Source of the DNA: Anniella stebbinsi
Lineage: Eukaryota; Chordata; Lepidosauria; Squamata; Anniellidae
NCBI GenBank assembly: GCA_029215795.1
Contig: JARDYH010000006.1
Location: forward strand, 20,041,501 to 20,105,500
Length of the DNA stretch: 64,000 bases
Direction: 5' to 3'
This document shows, piece by piece, positions 1 through 9,789 of the stretch. Positions within the stretch are counted from its first letter, which is position 1, and the number at the start of each line of letters is the position of its first letter. The translations under genes were made by a program, and so were the position numbers. The notes below the pieces were generated by a model. That model searched no databases. It was given only the letters and a program-made list of their open reading frames with translations, and was not told the DNA's origin.

Positions 1-253
1 TAAAATGTTGTGGTTTAGTTAGGACCAAAAAACAAACAAACACCCCAACATAAAAAATCTCATCAAGTTAAAAGGAGAAATATTCACTTGGCACTGGAAA
101 TCCATTAACGCAGTCACTAGGCCAGCCTGCCTGGGAAAAATAATTCCACAAGCAGGGTGCCACAACTAATAAGGCCCACTCTCCAGTTGTCTCCTACCAC
201 AGCTCAGACTGTTTTCAAAGACTAACACATTATTCAGGGACCTAGGCTTATGC
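1..253. other. no recognisable feature
   Basis: I see no gene and no repeat I can name here. The ordinary AT/GC mix shows no long open frame. Confidence 0.5.
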
Positions 254-276
254 CTACAACTCCCAGCATGCCTTGG
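254..276 (+). promoter_or_regulatory. ZNF143/THAP11-like motif
   Basis: The sequence CTACAACTCCCAGCATGCC followed by TTGG closely resembles the known ZNF143/SBS promoter motif (ACTACAAYTCCCRGCATGC type). A second copy lies in opposite orientation at 592-614. The same core, ACTACAACTCCCA, also occurs in short squamate MITEs, so the pair may be a repeat remnant rather than a promoter. There is no CpG island or first exon next to it. Confidence 0.4.
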
Positions 277-591
277 GCAGGGGGGAAGACTTATCAGGCT
301 TTGGCGCCATCATCTGGTAGTGGCTCACCTTCCTTGTCCTCAAGGGATAGTACCTGGGGCTAGCTGCCTCAGTCACTAGGCCCCATCAAGAGCTGGAGGG
401 AAGGATGGTGCAGCTCTGGGCCCATTGCCAATGGCAACCAAGCTAACCGTCAGTCAGTCAGCAGGCCGGCTCCCTCAAGGCCTACCTACAGGCACCGATT
501 GAACAGTACAGCGTGGACTGGCTCAGCCAGACTTTACTTCCCATGAGTCTCAGCAGAAGAACTCCCATTGGGCAAATTAGGAACTGCGTGA

Positions 592-614
592 AAGGCATGC
601 CGGGAGTTGTAGTT
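592..614 (-). promoter_or_regulatory. ZNF143/THAP11-like motif, inverted partner
   Basis: On the minus strand this reads AACTACAACTCCCGGCATGC, a near-perfect match to the SBS core. It faces the 254-276 copy across about 315 bp. It is either a paired factor site or the two ends of a decayed foldback element. Confidence 0.4.
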
Positions 615-678
615 TTCATTTTCTGTGGGGACAAGGAAAAACATGGTGGTGGCTTTAAGGCGGCCTGGCCATGAATCA

Positions 679-681
<3 letters not shown>

Positions 682-717
<36 letters not shown>
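682..717. repeat. (GA)n microsatellite
   Basis: About 18 uninterrupted GA dinucleotides. The serine-leucine open frame read through it on the minus strand is an artefact of the repeat. Confidence 0.95.
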
Positions 718-720
<3 letters not shown>

Positions 721-721
<1 letters not shown>

Positions 722-1440
722 AAAGAAACAAATTTAATTCGTTTTAAAGTTACCTTAGAGGCCTAGCATCAGCCTACCTTGCAGGGTTGTTGTGCGGACG
801 AGAGAGGAAAAAAGGAAACAAATGTAATTTGATTAAAAGTTAACTCACATGCCTAGCACCAGCCTACTACTTTTAAGATGATTACCTCACAGACATATAT
901 CTTAGGGGACCTGAGCAACGCTGGGTATATCAGCAAGTATTTCATAAAGCCAGAAGAGTGGTTCCCTCAAAAGGAATTTCTAAGGGCTTTTCTAAATGAG
1001 GTGCTTATTGCGGAATAGCCATGCGTTGTTCACTCACATTTTACGGGGGGGGGGGGGGCAGACATACTTGTGTAATTAGCCTGCATTTTCCTAGGTGTTT
1101 TCCCATGTTTTTCCCTAACATGGAAAATCCAATTTTTAAAAAAAATGGAACAGAAATGGAAACTCACAGATGTGGATATTCAATATCACTACTTCCCTTT
1201 CTTTTTAAAAGGCTCCTCATGCTGGCTTCCATCTCATTCATTACTTCCATTGTTGCTAATCTCATTGGCCCCTAAGTAGAGAGTTCCTATTGCTAAAGTG
1301 TGCGTGTGTGTTTGTGCTCAATTATTCCAAGCTGTTTAAAGATGTTATTTACTAATTGCCTTTCCAGAAAATGACTGAAAGTGATATAGAGCTGAAAGCT
1401 CCGCTTCCTCCAAATACCAGATGTCATTAGAGGGAGAAGA
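721..1440. other. no gene; contains a G14 run
   Basis: No recognisable element. The homopolymer G14 at 1045-1058 is the only notable feature. The reading frame across it has no recognisable domain. Confidence 0.5.
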
Positions 1441-1605
1441 AGAGCTCCATCACACCAGCGATTTAGGGCACTCTCGTCATGCCTGGTGTGCAGATTTGCA
1501 GCACGGTACTCACATGATGCCGTGCCTGTCCTGCTGACACCCCTCCTCTTCCCCAGCCTTTCCTAGAATGCTAAAAGTCTGGATTATTTTCCCTAAGCGC
1601 ATTTA
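1441..1605 (+). mobile_element. DNA-element fragment, family D (end GGGCTCCATCACACC)
   Basis: Starts with GAGCTCCATCACACCAGCG and continues through GCACTCTCGTCATGCC and CACGGTACTCACATGATG. The same order of motifs occurs at 41557-41960 on the plus strand and at 46440-46826 on the minus strand. The repeated ends and lack of coding sequence suggest a nonautonomous DNA transposon. The right end is not visible in this copy, so it is probably truncated. Confidence 0.6.
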
Positions 1606-2297
1606 ATGCACCATAAACCTCCATGTAGTTTTAAAGAAACTGAGGGATTGAATAGATTGCATCAGGTTCTGGCAGGGAAAAGTGATTTCTCCCAGCAACA
1701 GGCTCCAAGCCTCAATATAAAACCCAAACCTTGCATCCCAGGCTCGAAAGCGTTTTTTTTAAATCATACAGTGCCTGGATCTCTGCAGAGGCAGGATTGT
1801 ACTCCTTTGATGCCCCCAAAGAACCAGACTAAAGGGTTGTTCCATTTTTGCCTGGCAGAAAGGCGGTCTGGTTGAAGTACTTATCTGACAGGACCTGACT
1901 GGAGGGAGAAAGGGAAGGGGAGGGATGGAGTGGAGTGGAGCGGAAGAGCCAAGGAGCGAAAGATCAGCTATTCAGGTGAAAGGGATCATATTTGATGCGT
2001 TTCTGGTTCAGAGGTAAAAAAACGCAGAGGCAAACCAGGGGGGATTAGGTGTGATGGAGGTTGAAGCAGCAGCCAGGAACCCCTCCATCATGCATGGATG
2101 CAGTCACAGCTGAGAGCCCCCCTCCCTCCAGCTACCAACTGCCATTGCTACAGCCATCAAAGGGGGAGGAAGCAACAGTCATTTCATTGTGCTTAGAACC
2201 AGTTCCATCTACTACCTGTTGAAAAGGAGGGGGGACCACTAATGCCTGAGTTTGCTTTCTTCCTCTCCACCCCCAATCCCTTTTGCTTTTGTGTCAT
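1606..2297. other. no recognisable feature
   Basis: Purine-rich stretch around 1900-1960 (GGAGTGGAGTGGAG type). No gene or named repeat seen. Confidence 0.4.
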
Positions 2298-2405
2298 TTC
2301 TTTTAGACAGTAAGTCTGAGGGCATAGACTTTTTACTGAACTTTGTAAGCCACTCTGGGAGCTGTTTTCAATTGAAGAGCAGAGTAAAAATGCATTAAAT
2401 ATTAT
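2298..2405 (+). repeat. LINE/SINE 3' tail
   Basis: Reads TTAGACAGTAAGTCTGAGGGC, then TGTAAGCCACTCTGGGAGC, GAAGAGCAGAGT and AAAATGCATTAAAT. This order is typical of the 3' tails of squamate LINEs and SINEs, which end in short A/T repeats. A related tail lies on the minus strand at 61690-61800. Confidence 0.55.
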
Positions 2406-2724
2406 TTAAATAATAACTACAGAAGCAATAAAGCATAACAATCAAAGGTTTAAGTAATTTAAAACATACACAATAATGTTAGTTATCACAAAATATAATA
2501 AGAATAAATATAAAATATTTGGCTTTCTTAATTGTCACTTTTAACTTCTTTATAACAAATCTTCTAATTTTAAATATATTTAAATATATGGCTGCACTGA
2601 ACTTTCTGGGCACTTTTTCATTTATATGCATTCTGATTTTGACAACATTGTAGTCATCATTTTTACCTAGTTCAGCAATGTCTTTATCTTGCACCAATTC
2701 CTTTGCATTACTTGGGATTAAGGC

Positions 2725-2965
2725 TACGTTCAGATGTTTGCCCGTGGGTTATGTAGTTGTAGATGAGAGCTCTCACCCCTTCTCCCTCACCCCTCCTTCC
2801 TTTGCATGCTAAATTCAGAGTTCATCAAGCCAGCATACCAGGGAATTCTAGCTTAATGGTGATTAAACCAGCTTAATGATGATTAAACCAGGATAATAAG
2901 CCAGGATCTAGTAAGGAAGCAGTCATAGTGTTCATCAGTGGCTTCATAAACCTTAGTTTATGAGG
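2725..2965. repeat. possible decayed palindromic MITE
   Basis: Begins GGCTACGTTCAGATG and contains repeated GATTAAACCAG and TTAATGATGATTAAACC motifs. It resembles the style of family F at 6661-7047, whose ends also read GTTCAGA, but I cannot align both termini. Confidence 0.3.
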
Positions 2966-3003
2966 AAGATGAATGTTCAAACATGGTCAAAATCAGGAGA
3001 CTA

Positions 3004-3360
3004 GGGCCTCCTCCACACGGGGCGTTTAATGAGCCTTGAAGGCTCATTATAAATTTTACCTACACACGAGCGGAGCGCAAAACGGGCGTACAGGCGCGTT
3101 ATCTCCCCGATAATGCGCATTTTCGAACGCGCGTTAAATAGCGACTTTTATTTTGCTCCAGCCGTTAAAGCGCATTTTCGCTGTGTGAACAAGCGATTAT
3201 GCGCATTAACTACCTGGAAAGCGCTTTTTGGGCATCTTTTAATGCGCTTCGCCGCTTCTCGCCGCCTCCCGTGCAGAGGGATTGTGAGTAAATGCGCCTC
3301 CGCGATAATGCGCATAATCGCGGAACCAGGCGCAAAGGCGCATTCTTGTGGAGGGGGCCA
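3004..3360. mobile_element. GCGCAT-rich MITE (family G)
   Basis: The ends are GGGCCTCCTCCACA and, inverted, GGCCCCCTCCACA. The interior is packed with ATGCGC/GCGCAT words (for example ATGCGCATTTTCG and GCGATTATGCGCATTA) and is very CpG-rich against an AT-rich background. A second, more diverged member lies at 61927-62275. No transposase is visible. The open frame at 3113-3388 is a by-product of its composition. Confidence 0.65.
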
Positions 3361-3957
3361 CTATTCCCTTTGTCACTTCCACAACTAATTGTTCCAAGGC
3401 ATAATCATTTATTGTATCTAGAATACAATAGACCTAAATACATGTACCCAGTCAAATTTGAGGGCAGTTCAAGTCACTCACTATTGTAACAATTTCTTCT
3501 TCTGCCTCTGATTCCCTTTTGCAAGATCACCATCAGATATTTGATAATTCAACTTACATGTGATTCTATGGATGTTTCTTTCTTTCAGGAATGTATCATG
3601 TATAATTATGGCAGTGCATTTGCCAGGGAGCAAATGATGTCAGGCGGACCATGCCCACTGATGTCATGCAGCCTGTTGAGAGCTGAATTCTGCATCCCTG
3701 GCATAATAATACAGTCTTACGGTGCAATCCCATGTATGTTTAGACAGGAAAAAGTCCTATAAATCACAAGACACACTTTCTATCAAACAAGGGAAATGGC
3801 CACTGTGGTTGTTCATGTGTCCTCACTTCAGATGTCATTTTGAAACAACAAAAAAGAAATCTTTAGCAATGAAAAGTCTGCATTCCTTTTCACCTTCCTA
3901 TCAATGCATGACTGACCCACAGAATATTTCACAATGTTTTGTCCTAAAGATATTTTA
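3361..3957. other. no recognisable feature
   Basis: No gene and no recognisable repeat. The small open frames here show no domain. Confidence 0.4.
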
Positions 3958-4045
3958 ACAGCACAATCCTTTGCAAGTTTACTGAGAAATAAGCCCCACT
4001 GAGGTCAATGGAACTTACTCCTGGGTGTGTCTGCAGGCTCCACCA
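3958..4045. mobile_element. short palindromic MITE, family C, degenerate
   Basis: Contains GCACAATCCTTTGCAAG, AAGCCCCACTGAGGTCAATGG and AACTTACTCCTGGGTG. These match the arms of the approximately 90-bp foldback seen more cleanly at 38349-38437. Confidence 0.5.
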
Positions 4046-4508
4046 CTGCTAAATTATTGGGATTCCCTCTGTTTCCTTCAAATGGTCATAAAGAAGCAAC
4101 ATAATACATACAATTAAATTATTCTTAATTTTTCTGTCTCTTAATTAGACTGATGCAACTGGTGTTTTTCACTACATTAAATGTTCCTTCTCCTTACTCT
4201 TATGTTAGATTAGTGAAAGCGTGGCAGTTGTTTCTTAGCTAATCTCCTATTTATCATCTAAAGCAAAATGTCTCTGTCTTTCCAATTACTTTTTACTGCC
4301 CCCTCATAGTTTTCTAATTGCAGGTTTGGGGGAGCACAATCGGCCCCACTGCACCTAATCAAACAAAACAAAAATGGTCCCAGCTGCAGAAATTCTCACC
4401 AGATCCAGGACCAGCATTGCTAAGGCAAGCACTGCTGTCTGAGAGGCTTTCTAGGCACATGGCTCATTTCACACTGTAGCTGGGAAATAGTGCATTATTG
4501 AATATGCT
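4046..4508. other. no recognisable feature
   Basis: AT-rich DNA with no gene-like signal. Confidence 0.4.
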
Positions 4509-4558
4509 ACACACACACACACACACACACATGCATATATATATATATATATATATAA
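4509..4558. repeat. (CA)n(TA)n microsatellite
   Basis: About 11 CA units followed by an ATGC spacer and about 12 AT units. Confidence 0.95.
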
Positions 4559-4735
4559 TGGTTTCTACATAGAAATCTAGCATGTCAAAGAGAAGGATTC
4601 TACCATAGCTGCCTTCTTTTTAGTTCTATACTTTTGTTGCTGTTGTGAAGGAGCAATCAACTATGCAATCCTCCAACTGCCTTTTGAGGTGACTTTGGAA
4701 AAATAGAACTAAAATATGACTGACTTAGTTTAAAT

Positions 4736-4872
4736 CAGGAGTAGGGAACCTGTGGCCCTCCAGATAGAGTTCGACTACCGCTCTCATTATCCCCAGCCAT
4801 TGGCCATACTAGCTGTGGTTGATAGGGCTTGGAGTCCAACAGCATCTGGAAGGCCATAGGTTCCCCACTCCC
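4736..4872. mobile_element. short foldback MITE, family B
   Basis: Left end AGTAGGGAACCTGTGGCCCT and right end, inverted, AGTGGGGAACCTATGGCC. The internal arms CTCCAGAT.AGTTCGACTAC and TTGGAGTCCAACAGCATCTGGA can pair. Related copies are at 24236-24350 and 49240-49365. This is a very common squamate foldback layout; the superfamily is not proven here. Confidence 0.7.
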
Positions 4873-5050
4873 GAGCTAACCTAAGTTAGCAAATAAGGCC
4901 AGAATTGAGCATAACTCCTCAGTTCAGGTGAAGCTGTGCAGCGTATTACTGATTTCTGAATGAGTGTTTTATATACACCTCAATATGACTTTCATGTCCC
5001 CACATTTCCAGAGTTTTTCTTTTTCACAAGGCCTTCAGTCAGTAATAAAT

Positions 5051-5303
5051 AGGGATGTGCACTGGATCGGACCCGATCCACGATCCGAGTCCGGTCCAGT
5101 GGGAAATCGGATAAATTATCCGATTTCCGATCCCGCAGCTGGATCGGCCGATCCAATCCGAACCGGTCCGAAAAAGCTCCGAACCGGTTCGGCGGATCGG
5201 CGGATCGGCGGGCGCCCACTGGCGCCCACCGCCGCTTCCATTGGCGGGCGCCAGCGGGCGCCCGCCGATGAAAGTGGACAGCGGGGGGGGGAGGAGGGGG
5301 GCA
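5051..5303. mobile_element. GC-rich head of a DNA element (AGGGATGTGCAC end)
   Basis: Starts AGGGATGTGCACTGGATCGG and contains several short perfect palindromes (ATCGGATAAATTATCCGAT, GATCGGCCGATC, GAACCGGTTC), then a GGGCGCC-rich stretch. It runs directly into the palindromic satellite. No matching TGCACATCCCT terminus is visible on the right, so the element is truncated or its end has been replaced. The long open frame at 4964-5422 across it is compositional. Confidence 0.5.
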
Positions 5304-6254
5304 CTTACCTTCTCGGCCCGGTGGCTCCCGTCCGGCGCCGGCGCCTACTACTACTAGCAGGCTCCGCGGCCTGCTCTAGGGTGGCGCGCCGGGTGATGTC
5401 ATCACCCGGCGCGCTACTCTAGAGCAGGCCGCGGAGCCTGCTGGTAGTAGTAGGCGCCGGCGCCGGCCGGGAGCCACCGGGCCGGGAAGGTAAGGAGGGG
5501 GTGCGTGGAGGGGAGGAGGGGGCGCGCGGAGGGGGGAGGGGGGAGGGGGGCCCTTACCTGCCCGGCCCGGCGGCTCCCGTCCGGCGCCGGCGCCTACTAC
5601 TCCCAGCAGGCTCCGCGGCCTGCTCTAGGGTGGCGCGCCGGGTGATGTCATCACCCGGCGCGCTACTCTAGAGCAGGCCGCGGAGCCTGCTGGTAGTAGT
5701 AGGCGCCGGCGCCGGCCGGGAGCCACCGGGCCGGGAAGGTAAGGAGGGGGTGCGTGGAGGGGAGGAGGGGGCGCGCGGAGGGGGGAGGGGGGAGGGGGGC
5801 CCTTACCTGCCCGGCCCGGCGGCTCCCGTCCGGCGCCGGCGCCTACTACTCCCAGCAGGCTCCGCGGCCTGCTCTAGGGTGGCGCGCCGGGTGATGTCAT
5901 CACCCGGCGCGCTACTCTAGAGCAGGCCGCGGAGCCTGCTGGAAGTAGTAGGCGCCGGCGCCGGACGGGAGCCGCCGGGCCGGGAAGGTAAGGAGGGGGT
6001 GCGTGGAGGGGAGGAGGGGGCGTGCGGAGGGGGGAGGGGGGAGGGGGGCCCTTACCTGCCCGGCCCGGCGGCTGCCGTCCGGCGCCGGCGCCTACTACTC
6101 CCAGCAGGCTCCGCGGCCTGCTCTAGGATGGCGCGCCGGGTGATGTCATCACCCGGCGCGCTACTCTAGAGCAGGCCGCGGAGCCTGCTGGAAGTAGTAG
6201 GCGCCGGCGCCGGACGGGAGCCGCCGGGCCGGGAAGGTAAGGAGGGGGTGCGTG
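5304..6254. repeat. palindromic GC-rich satellite, 249-bp period, 4 hairpins
   Basis: Four copies of an approximately 191-bp near-perfect palindrome are separated by purine-rich G-run linkers. The palindrome centres are identical (TGATGTCATCA) at 5394, 5643, 5892 and 6141, giving an exact 249-bp period. In the first copy the arms are about 95 bp each with roughly five mismatches. The outer ends read CTTACCTTC on the left and GAAGGTAAGG on the right, so donor-like GTAAG points outward on both strands. CpG density is very high and little decay between copies is visible, which suggests recent amplification or protection from methylation. Confidence 0.92.
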
Positions 6255-6293
6255 AGAATTTTTTTGTGAGAATTTTTTTGTGAGAATTTTTTA
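6252..6293 (+). repeat. GTGAGAATTTTTTT tandem (x3)
   Basis: Three 14-bp units immediately follow the satellite at 6252, 6266 and 6280. Confidence 0.9.
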
Positions 6294-6660
6294 TGTTTAC
6301 AAATTTTGCAGATTAATTATACCGCAGATTTCTATTTAATAAATATGTTATCAGTTCAACCCAAACTATAAAATTTGGTGAACAGAATAATCAGTGACTG
6401 AAAGGGAAATCCATCTTTTGTAGAAGCTCTTATAATACTTTGTGATGAAAAGGTTTTTGCAGGAATTCTGTTCATTATTAACCTGTAAATTCAAAAGGCT
6501 TCTAGGATGTTCAATAGACTTTGTACATTGCTTGACATATTCTTGTACTGTGGTTGATTTTATACCTAAAAAGCAAATTAAGAAGAAGATGGGGAGAGTA
6601 ATTTAAAATTTCTTTGTTCCTTCCTCCCCCAGTTCAACCTACTGTATCACTAGGTATAGG
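6294..6660. other. no recognisable feature
   Basis: AT-rich DNA with no gene or repeat that I can name. Confidence 0.4.
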
Positions 6661-7047
6661 GTCAGTTCAGACACCATGCTAAGCCTTTTGTAGCAAATGG
6701 TTAGTGAGTTTATTTAAACCATAGTTATGTAGCCACCATAGTTAGGAATGGTTCACCTGGCATGCTAAATCATGGTTCACACAGCACACTAAACCATGGA
6801 ACCTGTTCAGACAACACACTATGCCATGGTGTTTAAACATTTTGAGCGAAACATTATGGCTTAGCATGTCGTGTGAACCATTCCTAACCATGGTGGCTAC
6901 ATAACCACGATTTAAACATGGTCACTAACCATTTGCTGGAAAAGCGTTAGCAGCCTAACCATGGCCTAGTGTGCTGTGTGACTAGGCCATGTTTAGCTCA
7001 AATTGTTTAACAACTGTGGCTTAGGGTGTCATCTGAACAGGGTCATA
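6661..7047. mobile_element. palindromic MITE, family F
   Basis: The left end reads GGGTCAGTTCAGACACCATG and the right end, inverted, TGACCCTGTTCAGATGACACC. The arms share AAATGGTTAGTGA, TAGCCACCATAGTTAGGAATGG and GTTCACAC in inverted order. A shorter member is at 43225-43395. No coding capacity; nonautonomous foldback DNA element. Confidence 0.7.
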
Positions 7048-8101
7048 GTTAAAAAGGACTTGAAGGGCCAGCCCTACCATTAGACAGAGTGTAGTTGCTG
7101 TCTCAAGCAGCAGATGCAGCAGGGCAGCAATGAGATGTTGGGGGACAGAACTGTGGGTGCTGCACAGTCTGCCTTGCATCATAGAAAGTAACTTGCTGTC
7201 CACAGGTATGGTAACTGAAGCTGTATCATCACCACTGTTGAAATAAGATTTAACCAACACTCTGGTCAACTTCTGGTATGTGGGATGGAGGGATGCCGTT
7301 TTATCCTTCACAGCAGGCAGTAAAATGTCTGAGGCTGGCCCTGAGGAATTGTGCTTATCCAGTTGAACATACTTTGCGCCTAGCATAACCATACACCAGC
7401 AAATGGGCTGATCTAATATGACATAACTTTGGAGTGTGGCATGCAATCCTCACCCGTGTGCCCCAATATGAAACCAGTTATCCTGCAATGATCCAAGACG
7501 TGGAAACATAATGGAAAGGGAACAGTATAACTACGTTTCACTGGAATTCCTAGTCAAACATTTCTCTCATACTAGTTGTGGGTATGCAGCAAATCAACCT
7601 ATATCCTGTTGTCCATCCAGGGCTTTCCTGGGAAAGATACAGATTGTAAGACTGGTACAACCTGGCTTTTCCTCTCTTTCCAAATACCCCCAGGGTGGAA
7701 CCATCTGCAAGTCATGCCATTTGTAACCAATAGTTCCTCAAGAGCAATGGTTTCCAATATACAGGTGTCAGAGCTAGGTGAGGAGTAGCAATTTAAATGT
7801 GTTCTACAAGAGGTGATGTCACCTAGTCTACGCAAGAAGTGAAATCCACTAAGAGCGAGGATAAAAGCAATTGCTTACTGAAATCTAAGGTTCAGAACAA
7901 AGAGGAGACACTATAATGGGCACAAGACCCAACAAAAACTGGATCCTAAGCCAAGCCTTAATGCACTAGTAAGATGCCAGTTGTCTGAAAACAGCTCAGA
8001 CTAAAGTTCACTTCACATATGCATGTTCATTCCTTGATGCCATCAAAGATCTAAAACCTAGACACAGAACTCCCTTGAAACAATGTTTTTCAGTGGGTGC
8101 A
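7048..8101. other. no recognisable feature
   Basis: The open frame at 7021-7446 on the minus strand (141 codons) shows no recognisable domain and begins inside a MITE. I see no named repeat in the rest. Confidence 0.4.
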
Positions 8102-8106
8102 GTTTA

Positions 8107-8569
8107 TGTTAGGGAAGCAAAAGTAGACAAACGCTGCCAGCGCTTGGGTAAGCAATAAGTCCAGTAGAAATCCAGGAGTTGAATAAATACTCACACACAG
8201 TATCTTGTGTATATAATACAAGTCGTTTACTTGTGGTCCAATATATACAAAAGCACAACAGGTTCCATCAGATATATACAGTCCTCCGTCAAAACTCTCA
8301 TACGCAATTCTCTCCATCCAAAATACACCACGCCTGACTCTCCCACAATAACCATTAAATTAAGGCTCTCTTTTATACTTTTTAGACACCAGCCCAGCCC
8401 AGATCAATTACCTTATCCTGATAGAAAACTTTCCTGTTATCAGTTGACCTTTACAATTTCAGACATAGAAAAAACCCTTTCCTTGCTTATTGCATTCAGC
8501 TGGCTGATCTGTCCTTCTGGACACTAAAACTTTTGACCAATCCACTTAGGCTTGGAATTTTCCCCAACA
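8107..8569 (-). mobile_element. solo LTR with 5-bp TSD
   Basis: The 463-bp block begins TGTTAGGGAAGC and ends TTCCCCAACA, so it has TG...CA termini and a short imperfect inverted repeat. It is bounded on both sides by GTTTA (8102-8106 and 8570-8574), a 5-bp target duplication. On the minus strand a TATAAAAG box lies near 8370, which sets the likely orientation. No polypurine tract, primer site or internal coding region adjoins it, so it is a solo LTR left by recombination between two LTRs. A 5-bp duplication fits Gypsy or some ERV groups; I cannot decide which. Confidence 0.8.
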
Positions 8570-8574
8570 GTTTA

Positions 8575-9220
8575 CCCCTTCACAGGGTATAATACCACTA
8601 TATGTGCATCAGGAGCAAGATAACTAATCTGAGTTAAACTTTGGAAGGTATATTGACATGTGTAACTTCATTTATCTGTACTGTATACTTGATTACTGCC
8701 AGCTAATCAGTGGAAGGCCATCATTTAGGGTGAGAAGAATGGCGCCCCACTTGTGTACCCATGTCAAAATCCCAGCTTCAGAGAGAGAAGACAAGACAAG
8801 ACAAGAGAAGACAAGAGATAAAATACAAATCTCTCTCTCTCTTTCCTGGCAATTCAGCCGTGGAGCATATAAACCCCAGCAGTACTTAAAAAGTTATATA
8901 TGCCTTTCTCAGACATCTTGTGCATGCATATGAAGGAGTGGAGCTTTGTGCATACTTCGTTCTCTCCTCAATTGCACAAGCGAAAAGCACCAAGCAGACA
9001 GTGCACTGGGAATAATCAAACTGCCTGGATGCCAATGACACCCCCCCCCCCAAATCAGGTGGTACTGAAGTGAGGAACAAAATACATGTTAAAGAAAGCA
9101 CTCAATCCCAATCAGTGTTTGTATTTTGATCCCGCTGCTGCTCAATGGAATAAGAAACCAGTAGGCATTTCCTGTTTACCTTAAGGACTGTCAAAACACA
9201 TTTTGTTGGTGTATCTGTGT
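8575..9220. other. no gene; contains a (GACAA)n-like tract
   Basis: A GACAA/GAGAA short tandem lies at about 8786-8818 and a C10 run near 9041. Nothing else recognised. Confidence 0.4.
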
Positions 9221-9789
9221 CATAGAATCATAGAACAGTAGAGTTGGAAGGGGCCTATAAGGCCATCAAGTCCAGCCCCCTGCTCAATGCAGGAATCCAC
9301 CTTAAAGTATACCTGACAGATGGTTGTCCAGCTGCCTCTTGAATGCCTCTAATGTGGGAGAGACCACAACCTCCCTAGGTAATTGGTTCCATTGCCGTAC
9401 TGCTCTAACAGGCAGGAAGCTTTTCCTGATGTCCAGCCGAAATCTGGCTTCCTGTAGCTTGAGCCCATTATTCCGTGTCTTGCACTCTGGGATGATCGAG
9501 AAGAGATCCTGACCCTCTTCTGTGTGACAACCTTTCAAGTATTTGAAGGGTACTATCATGTCTCCCCTCAGTCTTCTCTTCTCCAGGCTAAACATGCCCA
9601 GTTCTTTCAATCTCTCCTCACAGGGCCTTGTTTCCAGACCCCTGCTCATCCTTGTTGCCCTCCTCTAAACAAGCTCCAGCTTGTCTGCATCCTTCTTGAA
9701 GTATGGTGCCCAGAACTGGACGCAGTACTCAAGATGGGGCCTAACCAGTTCCGAATAGAGGGGAACCAGTACCTTGCACGATTTGGAAG
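9221..9789 (-). mobile_element. CR1 LINE 3' end (copy A)
   Basis: On the minus strand this ends in the CR1-type tail ACTGTTCTATGATTCTATGA, preceded by GGATTCCTGCATTGAGCAGG and TTGGA.T.GATGGCC. Upstream it encodes the conserved CR1 C-terminal region. It joins at about 9789 to non-CR1 DNA, and the same junction recurs at 39090-39100 in an inverted copy. Confidence 0.9.
9302..9649 (-). pseudogene. CR1 ORF2 C-terminal fragment
   Basis: The translation contains [52 protein letters not shown] and [12 protein letters not shown], the recognisable C-terminal tail of CR1 ORF2 downstream of the reverse transcriptase. About 116 codons are open. It lacks the catalytic domain and is a 5'-truncated piece, not a gene. 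Confidence 0.9.

Noticed and set aside
3113..3388. 91-codon frame with many Ala/Arg/Cys
   Set aside because: It lies wholly inside the GCGCAT-rich MITE and has no similarity to a protein family.
4964..5422. 152-codon open frame on plus strand
   Set aside because: It starts in unique DNA and runs through the GC-rich element and satellite. Its Gly/Arg/Pro-rich sequence follows base composition and has no domain.
5304..6254. CRISPR-like regular spacing
   Set aside because: The repeats are 249 bp with long palindromes and near-identical spacers, in a vertebrate genome with no cas genes.
7021..7446. 141-codon minus-strand frame
   Set aside because: It begins inside a MITE and shows no recognisable domain or conserved motif.
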